From: Devosia sp. | Lineage (GTDB): Bacteria; Pseudomonadota; Alphaproteobacteria; Rhizobiales; Devosiaceae | Direction: 5' to 3' | Length of the DNA stretch: 64,000 bases | NCBI GenBank assembly: GCA_017794705.1 | Contig: CP051235.1 | Span: 3,125,001-3,189,000 of the forward strand | Part shown: one piece after another, positions 1 through 7,856 of the stretch | How the letters are laid out: each line of letters opens with the position of its first letter | Position numbering within the stretch: the stretch's first letter is position 1 | Notes under the pieces: generated by a model | The model's database searches: none | Told to the model about the DNA's origin: nothing | Seen by the model: the letters and a program-made list of their open reading frames with translations, nothing else | Translations under genes and position numbers: made by a program

Positions 1-2
1 TG

Positions 3-74
3 ATCGGGCTGACCAGCGAACTCACCAATATCCACAGACTGACAGGGCGTGACGCGCCGACAGTGATCACCTGA
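3..74 (+). CDS. pgm: Phosphoglucomutase, C-terminal end only (partial)
   Basis: Only the last 23 codons are in the window, ending at TGA 72-74. The C-terminal residues TGRDAPTVIT closely match the conserved tail of the PGM1-type alpha-D-glucose phosphate phosphoglucomutase. That enzyme interconverts glucose-1-phosphate and glucose-6-phosphate and feeds glycogen synthesis. The gene lies 11 bases before glgX on the same strand, which fits the usual glg operon. The call rests on the tail motif and the neighbour, since no catalytic domain is visible. Confidence 0.75.
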   Translation: MGLTSELTNIHRLTGRDAPTVIT

Positions 75-85
75 CGGACCGCGCC

Positions 86-2107
86 ATGTCCCAGCCCTCG
101 CTGATCCCCCACAAGGGCGCACCTGCGCCGCTGGGCGCTTATGTCACTTCGTCCGGGGTGAACTTTGCTGTCTATTCCGAACATGCGACCTCAGTCTTTG
201 TCTGCCTCTTCGATGGTGACGACCACGAGGTCGCCCGAATAGCACTCGATGGGCATGAACATGACGTCTGGTTCGGGCTCATCGACATGGAACCGAAGCT
301 CAGGTACGGGCTGCGCGCTGACGGTCCGTTCAATCCCGATAAGGGCCACTATTTCGACCCGGAGAAGCTGCTGGTCGATCCGTACGCGCTGAGGATTGAC
401 CGTCCCTTCCGTCACGACCCGCGGCTGACATTTGCCCGCGGCGAGGCTGGCGACACGGCACCGCTCATGCCCAAGGCACTAATCGAGACGCATCTGCCAG
501 ATCCCGTTTCTCCCATGAATACCAGGCCGGGCGGGCTGACTTATGAGTTGAATGTCAAAGGCTTCACGCAACTTCATCCCAAACTGAATCAGGACGTCCG
601 CGGCACGGTTGCAGGGCTTACCGCCAAGCCGGTTCTAGCGCAACTCAAGTCCGTCGGCGCCGATGTCGTCGAACTGATGCCCATCGCCGCCTGGATCGAC
701 GAGCGCCATCTGCCGCCGCTCGGGCTCAGCAATGCCTGGGGTTACAACCCCGTGGGCTATTTCATTCCGGACCCGCGCCTGATGCCCAACGGCATTGCCG
801 ATTTGCGGGCAATGACCGACACCTACCGCGCCGCCGGGCTGCCGGTCATTCTGGACGTGGTCTACAACCACACCGGCGAAAGTGATCGTCATGGTGCGGT
901 GCTCAGCATGAAGGGGCTGGACGCGCTCACCTATTACCGGCACCGCCCGGGTGCGACCGGTCTGGAGCTCGTCAACGATGCGGGCACAGGCAATACGCTA
1001 CGCTGCGACCATCCAGCCGTTATGCGGCTTGTTCTCGACAGTCTGAAATTCTGGGTCCAGCGGGGCGGGGTCTCCGGGTTCCGGTTCGATCTGGCCCCGG
1101 TGCTGGGCAAAGGCGACAGTGGCTTTGTCACCGAGGCGGCGCTGCTTGAAGCGATGCGCTCCGATCCTGTGCTCAGCCAATGCTATCTCGTCGTCGAGCC
1201 GTGGGATGCGTCGGGCCATGCCTATCATCTCGGCGATTTCGGCCAGCCCTTTGCCGAATGGAATGACCGTTACCGCGATGACGTGCGAGCCTTCTGGCGT
1301 GGTGACGGTCACAAGATCGGTGATTTTGCCACCCGGCTCGCGGGGTCTTCTGACAAATTCGGCGGCAAGGGCCTGACCCCAGATGCCAGCGTCAACATGC
1401 TGGCGGTGCATGACGGGTTCACGCTCGCCGACACGGTTGCCTATGCCGAAAAGCACAATGAGCCGAACGGTGAGGGCAATCGTGACGGTCATTCGCACAA
1501 TCTGAGCTGGAACAATGGCGTCGAGGGCGCGACCGAAGACGCGCACGTGCTTGCCGCCCGCAACCGGGATGTCCGCGCTCTGCTGGCGACCCTGTTCGTC
1601 AGTCTCGGCACGCCGCTTATCCAGCAGGGCGACGAGTTCGGACGCACCCAGCGGGGCATGAACAATGGCTACGCCCAGGACAACGAAATCACGTGGGTGG
1701 ATTGGGCTTCGGCGCACCATGAACTCACCGCTTTCGTGGCCGCACTCAAGCAGTTCCGTGAAGCTCACCCGGCGCTGACCGCGGACCGGTTTCTCACTGG
1801 CAATTCCATAGATGGGATACGCGATGTCATCTGGTGGCACCGTAAAGGGCATGAGTTCACCGAAAAGGATTGGCATCATCCGCCGGCCGGCGTCATCGGC
1901 ATGCAACTGTGCCGTGAGCAGGATGAAGTGCTGGTCTGGTTCAACCGCAAGCACAAGGCAAAACCGGCGAGGCTGCCGCCACTTCAGTTGGCCCGCCGCG
2001 GCTGGAAGGTGGCGCTGAGCTCCACTGGCAAACTGCCGCGCATCGCAAAATCAGAACTGAAGCTGCCCGCCCGTTCGGTCATCATCATGGTGCCGCGCGA
2101 GCTCTGA
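86..2107 (+). CDS. glgX: Glycogen debranching enzyme GlgX
   Basis: 673-aa GH13-family isoamylase that hydrolyses alpha-1,6 branch points of phosphorylase-limited glycogen in the cytoplasm. An N-terminal CBM48-like beta domain (about residues 10-110) precedes the TIM barrel. Catalytic motifs are visible: DVVYNHT (about 257-263), GFRFDLA with the nucleophile Asp335, EPWD with the acid/base Glu371, and VHDGFTLAD near 440. Length is normal for GlgX. It follows pgm by 11 bp, so it is probably the last gene of a glg operon. An 18-bp perfect palindrome overlaps its stop codon and may help end transcription. Confidence 0.95.
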   Translation: MSQPSLIPHKGAPAPLGAYVTSSGVNFAVYSEHATSVFVCLFDGDDHEVARIALDGHEHDVWFGLIDMEPKLRYGLRADGPFNPDKGHYFDPEKLLVDPYALRIDRPFRHDPRLTFARGEAGDTAPLMPKALIETHLPDPVSPMNTRPGGLTYELNVKGFTQLHPKLNQDVRGTVAGLTAKPVLAQLKSVGADVVELMPIAAWIDERHLPPLGLSNAWGYNPVGYFIPDPRLMPNGIADLRAMTDTYRAAGLPVILDVVYNHTGESDRHGAVLSMKGLDALTYYRHRPGATGLELVNDAGTGNTLRCDHPAVMRLVLDSLKFWVQRGGVSGFRFDLAPVLGKGDSGFVTEAALLEAMRSDPVLSQCYLVVEPWDASGHAYHLGDFGQPFAEWNDRYRDDVRAFWRGDGHKIGDFATRLAGSSDKFGGKGLTPDASVNMLAVHDGFTLADTVAYAEKHNEPNGEGNRDGHSHNLSWNNGVEGATEDAHVLAARNRDVRALLATLFVSLGTPLIQQGDEFGRTQRGMNNGYAQDNEITWVDWASAHHELTAFVAALKQFREAHPALTADRFLTGNSIDGIRDVIWWHRKGHEFTEKDWHHPPAGVIGMQLCREQDEVLVWFNRKHKAKPARLPPLQLARRGWKVALSSTGKLPRIAKSELKLPARSVIIMVPREL

Positions 2108-2119
2108 CGCGCGTCAGAG
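2102..2119. terminator. Perfect palindrome between convergent glgX and DUF3995 gene
   Basis: CTCTGACGC followed directly by GCGTCAGAG gives a perfect 9+9 bp dyad. It spans the glgX stop codon and the end of the facing gene. There is no clear T-tract, so a role as a bidirectional terminator is only inferred from position. Confidence 0.35.
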
Positions 2120-2533
2120 AAACGGCCACGCGGTCAGATAGGCAAAGCCGACTGCCTCATAAAGGCAGAGTGGCGAATAGATTTTCCTGTCCATGCGGGC
2201 AAACGGTTCTGCCTGATGCGCCATACGCCAAAAGGGCAGATAGCCGATGATACCGCGTGCCAGAAACACAAGGGCAAGAAAAGCGCCACCGCCGCGCAGC
2301 ACCGAATCCGTCGAGAGGTCGGCGAGTGCAAGGCACCAGATACCGGCAACGAAAACCGCCAGCCCGACCAGGAACGAGCGCCAGCGCGGCGCCATCGGCT
2401 GACGCCCGATGACAGTATCGGCCAGCGCTTCCCGCGACTGGGCGGGGAAGGTGGAACCAAATGCCCACAGCATGTGGACCATGGTAATCGCCAGAAGCGG
2501 GATGAAGACCAGGGAGGCGATGCCGGCGATCAT
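2114..2533 (-). CDS. DUF3995-like small membrane protein
   Basis: About 139 aa with four predicted hydrophobic segments, including the N-terminal IASLVFIPLLAITMVHMLWAF, and a short MLWAFGSTFP stretch resembling DUF3995 proteins. Function is unknown. A longer reading starts at 2566 but overlaps the upstream ABM gene by 26 bp. The internal Met at 2533 gives a 7-bp gap to that gene and starts right at the first membrane segment, so it is preferred. It is the last gene of a small minus-strand run. Confidence 0.7.
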   Translation of the reverse strand: MIAGIASLVFIPLLAITMVHMLWAFGSTFPAQSREALADTVIGRQPMAPRWRSFLVGLAVFVAGIWCLALADLSTDSVLRGGGAFLALVFLARGIIGYLPFWRMAHQAEPFARMDRKIYSPLCLYEAVGFAYLTAWPFL

Positions 2534-2540
2534 GTTGAGG

Positions 2541-2837
2541 CTAGAGCTTTTCGACCTGACCGGCATGCACGATTTCGACAGACCGGCCCGAGATCAGTTT
2601 GCCGCTCGCTTCACGCCATTTTGCCATGTGTGCCGTTTCAAAGTGCGACTTCAGGTCTTCGCGGGTCTTCCAGCGTTCCACAAAGATCGCGGTTCCCGGA
2701 TCCGTCGTCGAAGCGGTCAGATCATAGGAAATGCAGCCGGGTTCCTGCCGCGTTGCCTTGATGCAGGTCTGCGCAGCGGCGATCAGTTCATCGCGTTTTT
2801 CAGGCGCGACAGTCAGTGTGGCAATGACGTAGATCAT
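2541..2837 (-). CDS. Antibiotic biosynthesis monooxygenase (ABM) domain protein
   Basis: 98-aa single-domain protein of the dimeric alpha-beta-barrel ABM/YgiN type. The motif order is typical: an N-terminal strand (MIYVIATLTV), EPGCISYDL near residue 34, FVERWKTREDLKSHFETAHM at about 52-71, and a C-terminal strand. YgiN-type proteins act as quinol monooxygenases or small stress-related oxygenases, but the substrate here cannot be told. The same-strand downstream gene encodes a DUF3995-like protein 7 bp away, suggesting co-transcription. Confidence 0.85.
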   Translation of the reverse strand: MIYVIATLTVAPEKRDELIAAAQTCIKATRQEPGCISYDLTASTTDPGTAIFVERWKTREDLKSHFETAHMAKWREASGKLISGRSVEIVHAGQVEKL

Positions 2838-2864
2838 TTCGGTGTTTGTCCCTTGAAGGCGGCG

Positions 2865-3305
2865 TCAGTTTGGTTTGGGCGCATTGTTCCGGTTGGCGGA
2901 ACGGCGTCTGTAGAAACCGATCGTATCCTCGATCATCTTGTCGAGCAGCTGTTCGCCCGAACCGACCTGCGGGTCGTCATTCTGAGTCTTGCAGATCACC
3001 GAGATCGCCAGAATCTCAATGGCGTAGGCGACCTTCTGATTACCCTTCTTGTGATGCTCGTTGCCCTGGTCCTTGAACGAATTGATCAGACCCGAATAGG
3101 CATGCTGGGAGAGGGCGGCTTTCAGTTCGGTCCAGGTTGTCAGGTTGGCCTTGTCCACCAGATGCGCGGCCAGCGAGCCGATGAGGTAAAGGGACTCAGG
3201 GTCCTTGTGCACATTCTGGCCCATGTCCATCATCACCGCCGCAAAGCGTTCCTTGAACAGCTTGCGCTTGTCCTCGGGGCTGATGTCCGGGGTCTCGTCA
3301 GTCAT
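2865..3305 (-). CDS. Conserved hypothetical protein
   Basis: 146 aa, soluble, mostly helical, charged N-terminus (MTDETPDISPEDKRKLFKER) and basic C-terminal tail (FYRRRSANRNN). I recognise no family. GGAG lies 9 bases before the ATG, supporting the start. It sits 27 bp upstream of the ABM gene on the same strand and may share its transcript. No signal peptide or membrane segment is seen. Confidence 0.75.
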   Translation of the reverse strand: MTDETPDISPEDKRKLFKERFAAVMMDMGQNVHKDPESLYLIGSLAAHLVDKANLTTWTELKAALSQHAYSGLINSFKDQGNEHHKKGNQKVAYAIEILAISVICKTQNDDPQVGSGEQLLDKMIEDTIGFYRRRSANRNNAPKPN

Positions 3306-3385
3306 GTGCGCCGGGCTCCAAATTTTGGTTCGGCGGACCTTCTAGCCGCTTAGCCATAGGGGCCGCAATGGCAAGGGCAAAAGAA

Positions 3386-3414
3386 AACCGGCCCGTCGGC
3401 GGAACGGGCCGGTT
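3386..3414 (-). terminator. Rho-independent terminator of ald
   Basis: AACCGGCCCG (3386-3395) pairs with CGGGCCGGTT (3405-3414) around a GC-rich loop. Read on the minus strand the stem is followed by TTTTCTTTT. It lies 22 bp past the ald stop codon. Confidence 0.85.
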
Positions 3415-3436
3415 AGCTTGGGAGGAGAATTCCCGA

Positions 3437-4573
3437 TCAGGCCGCGATGGGGGCTGGCTGATCGAGAGCATCTTCCAGATTCATGACCGGAAGATTCTGG
3501 GCCTCGCCGACCGGTGCACAGGTCAGGCGATGGGCATGCACGTTGAGCCCGTTGCGCAGGTGTGCATCGTCGCGCAGGGCCTGCCGCCAGCCCTTGTTCG
3601 CCAGATTGATGACGTGGGGCAGGGTGGCATTGTTCAGGGCATAGGTGGAGGTGCGGGCCACGCCACCGGGCATGTTCGCCACGCAATAGTGCACGATGCC
3701 GTCGACCACGTAGGTCGGCTCGTCGTGGGTGGTGGGTCTGGAGGTCGCGAAACACCCACCCTGGTCAATGGCGACATCGACCAGCACGGCGCCGGGCTGC
3801 ATGGTGCCCAGCATGTCGCGGCTGACCAGTTTGGGGGCGGCAGCGCCGGGCACCAGCACCGCGCCGACCACCAGGTCAGCCTCGGCAATCGCTGCGTCCA
3901 GCGTCGCCTTGTTGGAATAAAGCACCCGGGCAGACGCGCCGAAGTGGGAATTCAACCGCTCGAGAACCGTGTTGGACTTGTCGAGGATGGTCACGTCCGC
4001 CTGCATGCCGACCGCCATCTGCGCGGCGTTGAAGCCGACGACGCCGCCGCCAAGTACCACCACCTTGCCCGGATGCACGCCCGGCACACCGCCGAGCAGC
4101 ACGCCGCGGCCGCCATGCACCTTCTCCAGCGCAGCGGCACCGGCCTGTACGGCCATGCGGCCGGCAACCTGGCTCATCGGTTTCAGAAGCGGCAGGCCGC
4201 CCTGGGCGTCGGTGACGGTTTCATAGGCGATGCAGGTCGCGCCTGACGCCAGCAGGTCTTTTGTCTGTTCGGCATCGGGAGCGAGATGCAGGTAAGTGAA
4301 CAGAACCTGGCCGGGGCGCAGCATGGCGCGTTCGACGGCCTGAGGTTCCTTGACCTTGACGATCATCTCGGCCGCGTCGAACACCTGTTTGGCGTCGTTG
4401 GCGATGTTGGCGCCGACAGCGCGGTAATCGTTGTCAGTCGCGCCGATACCCAGACCGGCTTCGGTCTGGACAGTGACCTGGTGGCCACGATGCACCAGTT
4501 CAGCAGCGCTCTCGGGGGTCAGGCCGACGCGGTATTCGTGGGTCTTGATCTCTTTGGGCACGCCGATGTGCAT
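3437..4573 (-). CDS. ald: Alanine dehydrogenase
   Basis: 378-aa NAD-dependent enzyme that interconverts L-alanine with pyruvate and ammonium. From the ATG at 4573 the sequence starts MHIGVPKEIK. The family's key residues fall at the canonical numbers: Arg15, Lys75 (VKVKEP) and His96 (YLHLAP). The Rossmann glycine motif (VLGGGVVG) is in the middle. AGGAGG stands 9 bases before this ATG. A longer reading upstream to 4660 lacks such a site and would extend over the regulator's promoter. A strong terminator follows. The gene is divergent from an Lrp-type regulator that probably controls it. Confidence 0.96.
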   Translation of the reverse strand: MHIGVPKEIKTHEYRVGLTPESAAELVHRGHQVTVQTEAGLGIGATDNDYRAVGANIANDAKQVFDAAEMIVKVKEPQAVERAMLRPGQVLFTYLHLAPDAEQTKDLLASGATCIAYETVTDAQGGLPLLKPMSQVAGRMAVQAGAAALEKVHGGRGVLLGGVPGVHPGKVVVLGGGVVGFNAAQMAVGMQADVTILDKSNTVLERLNSHFGASARVLYSNKATLDAAIAEADLVVGAVLVPGAAAPKLVSRDMLGTMQPGAVLVDVAIDQGGCFATSRPTTHDEPTYVVDGIVHYCVANMPGGVARTSTYALNNATLPHVINLANKGWRQALRDDAHLRNGLNVHAHRLTCAPVGEAQNLPVMNLEDALDQPAPIAA

Positions 4574-4697
4574 TGTGCAGGTCCTCCTGGTTGGCGTTTC
4601 CGGCAGGATATCGCAGTTTTCGCGCCATTTTCTTGCAAACTCGGCTTGTGAGAGGTACATTTCGCATGATTTTTGCAGAAATGTGGGTCAGCGTGCA
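4574..4697. promoter_or_regulatory. ald / lrp-type divergent control region
   Basis: 124-bp gap between the two divergent starts, containing an AT-rich core (TTTCGCATGATTTTTGCAGA and neighbours, about 4659-4680) unlike the GC-rich genes around it. It must hold both promoters and, by analogy with other ald loci, the regulator's binding sites. No single operator could be fixed. Confidence 0.5.
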
Positions 4698-5162
4698 ATG
4701 AATTCCGAAGTTGATCAGATTGACCGCAAATTGCTGCTGGCAATTCAGACCGATTGCCAGCGCAGTGTGCAGCAGCTGGGCGAAGAGGTCGGTCTGTCGC
4801 CGTCCGCCTGTCACCGGCGGCTGAAATCGCTGGAGGAGCGCGGTTATGTTCTGGCTTACCGGGCCTGGCTCGATGCCGACAAGCTTGGCTATGCCATGCA
4901 ATTCTTCATCGAGGTGAGCCTGACCAGCCAGTCCGAATATGTGCTTGAGGCCTTTGAACGGGCGGTCAAGGACATTCCGGAAGTCCTGGAGTGCCATCTC
5001 ATGGCTGGCCAGTTCGACTATATCCTGCGGGTGGTGTGCCGCGATCACGAGGATTTCGAACGCCTGCACCGTCGGCTGGTGGCGCGCCTGCCGGGCGTGG
5101 CGCGGGTTCATTCCAACATGTCCATTCGTACGGTGAAGACGAGAACCGGCCTACCGCTCTGA
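4698..5162 (+). CDS. Lrp/AsnC family regulator, probably of ald
   Basis: 154 aa: N-terminal helix-turn-helix (about 5-60, with SPSACHRRLKSLEERGYV) and C-terminal RAM ligand-binding domain (about 70-145, with VLECHLMAGQFDYILRVVCRD in pieces). This is the size and order of Lrp/AsnC proteins, which bind amino acids and switch nearby genes. It faces ald across 124 bp, the classic AldR/ald layout, so alanine-responsive control of ald is inferred. The ATG at 4698 was chosen because the HTH begins a few residues later; longer readings run into the ald control region. Confidence 0.9.
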   Translation: MNSEVDQIDRKLLLAIQTDCQRSVQQLGEEVGLSPSACHRRLKSLEERGYVLAYRAWLDADKLGYAMQFFIEVSLTSQSEYVLEAFERAVKDIPEVLECHLMAGQFDYILRVVCRDHEDFERLHRRLVARLPGVARVHSNMSIRTVKTRTGLPL

Positions 5163-5262
5163 ATTTTCAGCCCAAATCATGGGTCAGAACTCCTTAACCC
5201 GAACTAGGTAATTTTACCGGTCAACGGGCCAGAACGGCCCCATGGGGCAGGAGTTATTCCGC

Positions 5263-7386
5263 ATGAAGCTTGATCTTGCGATCCACAAACGTCTGCGTAT
5301 CGCGACGTCTGTGTTGTTGATGGTTGTGGGCGTGCTGGCCGTTTCGGCTGCCGCCATCATCTTTGTTACCGACATGAACCTGAAGGCCGGCACGGCGGAG
5401 GTTGCGCGTCAGAATCAGGTCTCCAACCTGCGTGTCGCCGCAACGCTGTTTACCAAGGCCGTCCCAGGCAGTGCCGTGACGTGGAGCGAAAACAACGAGG
5501 TTGAATCGATCACGGCATGGTCCATTCCCGAATTCAACAATCACAACATGATTGACCAGATCACCCAGGTGACCGGCGAAACTGCCACGGTCTTCGCCTT
5601 CGATGCGGAAAGCCAGGATTTCTGGCGCATGACCACCAATATCATCAAGCCTGATGGCGAACGGGCGGTCGGCACCAATCTCGGTGAAGCAAGCGCCGCC
5701 TATCCGGTGGTGATGGCGGGTGAGACTTTCCTTGGCGAAGCCAACATTCTGGGCATTCCCTACTACACGGCCTACCAGCCGATCACCAATTCCGCTGGCG
5801 AAACCATCGGCATCCTTTATGTCGGCGTCGAGAAGGCCAAGATCACGGCCACGCAGAACGCGACGATGAACATGCTTTTGATCGTTTGCGGCGTGGTTTT
5901 TGCCGCCGCGGCCGGGTTGGTGTTCCTGGGCGTGCGCGCGTTGATGTCGCCCTTGCCGAAGCTGGCGTCGGTTATGCAGGATGTCACCAACGATCCCGAA
6001 AACGCTGAAGTGCCGTTCATCGACTACACCAATGACGTCGGCGCGATGGCGCGTGCTGTTGAGGTTTTCCGTGAGAACGGTGTGAAGATCTCGGCGATGA
6101 CGGAAGAGGAGAAGGCGGCTTCTGTGCAGCGGGCCAAGGACCGCTCGGCGATGATGGGGGAACTGCAGACGGCATTCGGCGAGGTGGTCGATGCGGCAGT
6201 GGCCGGGGATTTCTCGAAGCGGGTGACCGCCGAGTTCCCGGACAGGGAACTCAATGTGCTGGCGCAGAGTGTGAACTCTCTTGTCGAGACCGTCGAGCGG
6301 GGGCTCGGGGATACGGGCGAAGTGCTGTCGGCACTGGCCGAGCTGGATTTGAGCCGCCGGATGGTGGGCGATTATCACGGGGCGTTCGGCGAGTTGCGGG
6401 ATGACACCAATGCGGTGGCCGACAAGCTGAGCGATGTCATCACCCAGCTGCGCGATACCTCGCGCTCGCTGAAGGTGGCGACCGGCGAGATTCTTTCCGG
6501 CGCCAATGATCTTTCCGAACGCACCACCAAGCAGGCGGCCACGATCGAGGAGACCTCGGCGACCATGGAACAGCTGGCGACGACCGTTCTCGACAATGCC
6601 AAGGCGGCTGAAGGGGCATCGCAGAATGCCCTGTCGGTGAGTGCGGCGGCAGAAGAGGGTGGTCAGGTGATGGGGCAGGCGACAGAAGCCATGCAGCGCA
6701 TCACAAGTTCGTCGGCCAAGATCTCCAACATCATCGGCATGATCGATGACATTGCCTTCCAGACCAACCTTCTGGCGCTCAATGCGTCGGTGGAAGCGGC
6801 AAGAGCCGGTGAAGCGGGCAAGGGGTTCGCGGTGGTGGCGGTTGAAGTGCGCCGGCTGGCCCAGTCTGCTGCCGAAGCTTCCTCAGACGTCAAGGCGCTG
6901 ATCGAACAGTCGGCGACCGAAGTGGATGGCGGCTCGAAACTCGTTGCCGTCGCCTCCGAGAAGCTGATGAGCATGCTGGAAGCCGTCAAGCAGAACGCCG
7001 AACTGACCAAGGGCATTGCCACGGCCAGCCGCGAGCAGGCCAGTTCAATCGAAGAGGTCAATGCCGCGGTTCGGCTGATGGACGAGATGACCCAGCACAA
7101 TGCGGCGCTGGTGGAAGAGACCAATGCGGCGATCGAGCAGACCGAAGCCCAGGCCAACGAACTCGACCGGATCGTCGACGTGTTCCAGATCGACGGCGAG
7201 GCGCATCCGACGCCTGCCGAAACCCATGCCCCGCAATCCGCCATCAAGGGCTTGCAGGACAAGGTCAAGGCGGCCGCCAAGACCTATCTCAGCGGCAATC
7301 ACAAACCCAATGCCAAACCCACCCCTGCATCCACTCCCGCATCGCAAGGCAACGCTGCCCTTGATGCGGACTGGGAGGAGTTTTGA
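5263..7386 (+). CDS. Methyl-accepting chemotaxis protein with Cache sensor (MCP 1)
   Basis: 707-aa chemoreceptor. TM1 about 12-35; periplasmic single-Cache domain about 40-190 (sCache_3-like, with AVGTNLG and [18 protein letters not shown]); TM2 about 198-222; HAMP plus a second HAMP-like segment to about 380; then the coiled-coil signalling hairpin with the conserved tip [20 protein letters not shown]. The C-terminus ends DWEEF, an xWxxF tether for CheR/CheB. A longer start at 5242 exists, but AGGAG lies about 9 bases before the ATG at 5263. From about codon 259 onward the DNA is almost identical to MCP 3. No cheA or cheW is in the window. Confidence 0.93.
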   Translation: MKLDLAIHKRLRIATSVLLMVVGVLAVSAAAIIFVTDMNLKAGTAEVARQNQVSNLRVAATLFTKAVPGSAVTWSENNEVESITAWSIPEFNNHNMIDQITQVTGETATVFAFDAESQDFWRMTTNIIKPDGERAVGTNLGEASAAYPVVMAGETFLGEANILGIPYYTAYQPITNSAGETIGILYVGVEKAKITATQNATMNMLLIVCGVVFAAAAGLVFLGVRALMSPLPKLASVMQDVTNDPENAEVPFIDYTNDVGAMARAVEVFRENGVKISAMTEEEKAASVQRAKDRSAMMGELQTAFGEVVDAAVAGDFSKRVTAEFPDRELNVLAQSVNSLVETVERGLGDTGEVLSALAELDLSRRMVGDYHGAFGELRDDTNAVADKLSDVITQLRDTSRSLKVATGEILSGANDLSERTTKQAATIEETSATMEQLATTVLDNAKAAEGASQNALSVSAAAEEGGQVMGQATEAMQRITSSSAKISNIIGMIDDIAFQTNLLALNASVEAARAGEAGKGFAVVAVEVRRLAQSAAEASSDVKALIEQSATEVDGGSKLVAVASEKLMSMLEAVKQNAELTKGIATASREQASSIEEVNAAVRLMDEMTQHNAALVEETNAAIEQTEAQANELDRIVDVFQIDGEAHPTPAETHAPQSAIKGLQDKVKAAAKTYLSGNHKPNAKPTPASTPASQGNAALDADWEEF

Positions 7387-7441
7387 GGGGCACATCTCCC
7401 CACAGGCACTGAAATAGAAAGGGCGCTTCGGCGCCCTTTTT
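6038..7441 (+). repeat. Long direct repeat, copy 1 (MCP signalling half plus terminator)
   Basis: This stretch is nearly identical to 11640-13056. Identity begins abruptly at TCGGCGCGATGG inside the HAMP region and runs through the signalling domain, stop codon and TTCG-loop terminator. Only scattered third-base changes and a 12-bp length difference near the end were seen. Confidence 0.9.
7418..7441 (+). terminator. Terminator of MCP 1
   Basis: GGGCGC-TTCG-GCGCCC stem-loop (7421-7436) with upstream AAA and downstream TTTTT. The UUCG tetraloop makes it a very stable intrinsic terminator. The same hairpin ends MCP 3. Confidence 0.93.
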
Positions 7442-7856
7442 GTTTCACTTTGTTTCGCCGACGCTACATCAGCATGAATTTGTTAGTAATTATGGCGTAT
7501 CAGGGTTGCGTTGAAGTTGGAAAGAACTTCTCGCAGGCAGTTCCCTGCACCCATTCCACGATGACCAAGGGAGCCGGTCATCAACGGCATTCTTCGCCGG
7601 GAAGGGTATTCCAATGCCACTCCGGTTGGCCCGGATGATGGCCGGTTCGTTCAAGAGCGCACCGGCAGACATCCAACCCTCCAAACGGACGCACCGGCGC
7701 ATTGGAAGTGGCTCGGCAATCTGATCTGTGCGGCGATTTCTGCTTGTTCCGGGGTTCCCCGGACGGCAGTGATCCGGCGCTTCGGCGCAGTTTTTTCCTC
7801 AAGTCCGGTAACTTTGGGGCGGCCGTGGGCCTTCCCCAATTCGAAAGGTTTGGGAA
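7442..7856 (+). promoter_or_regulatory. Leader region of MCP 2 with two tandem hairpins
   Basis: 415 bp without a credible gene. TCCGGGG-TT-CCCCGGA (7748-7763) is a perfect hairpin. It is followed by GCGC-TTCG-GCGC (7777-7788) and TTTTTT (7791-7796), which looks like an intrinsic terminator 60 bp before the MCP 2 start. The arrangement could be an attenuator or could end a short transcript. It matches no riboswitch I can recognise. Confidence 0.45.

Noticed and set aside
998-1954. 318-aa minus-strand frame opposite glgX
   Set aside because: Same shadow effect; glgX is certain on the plus strand.
7450-7638. 62-aa frame before MCP 2
   Set aside because: No RBS, no family, and it crosses the end of a terminator region.
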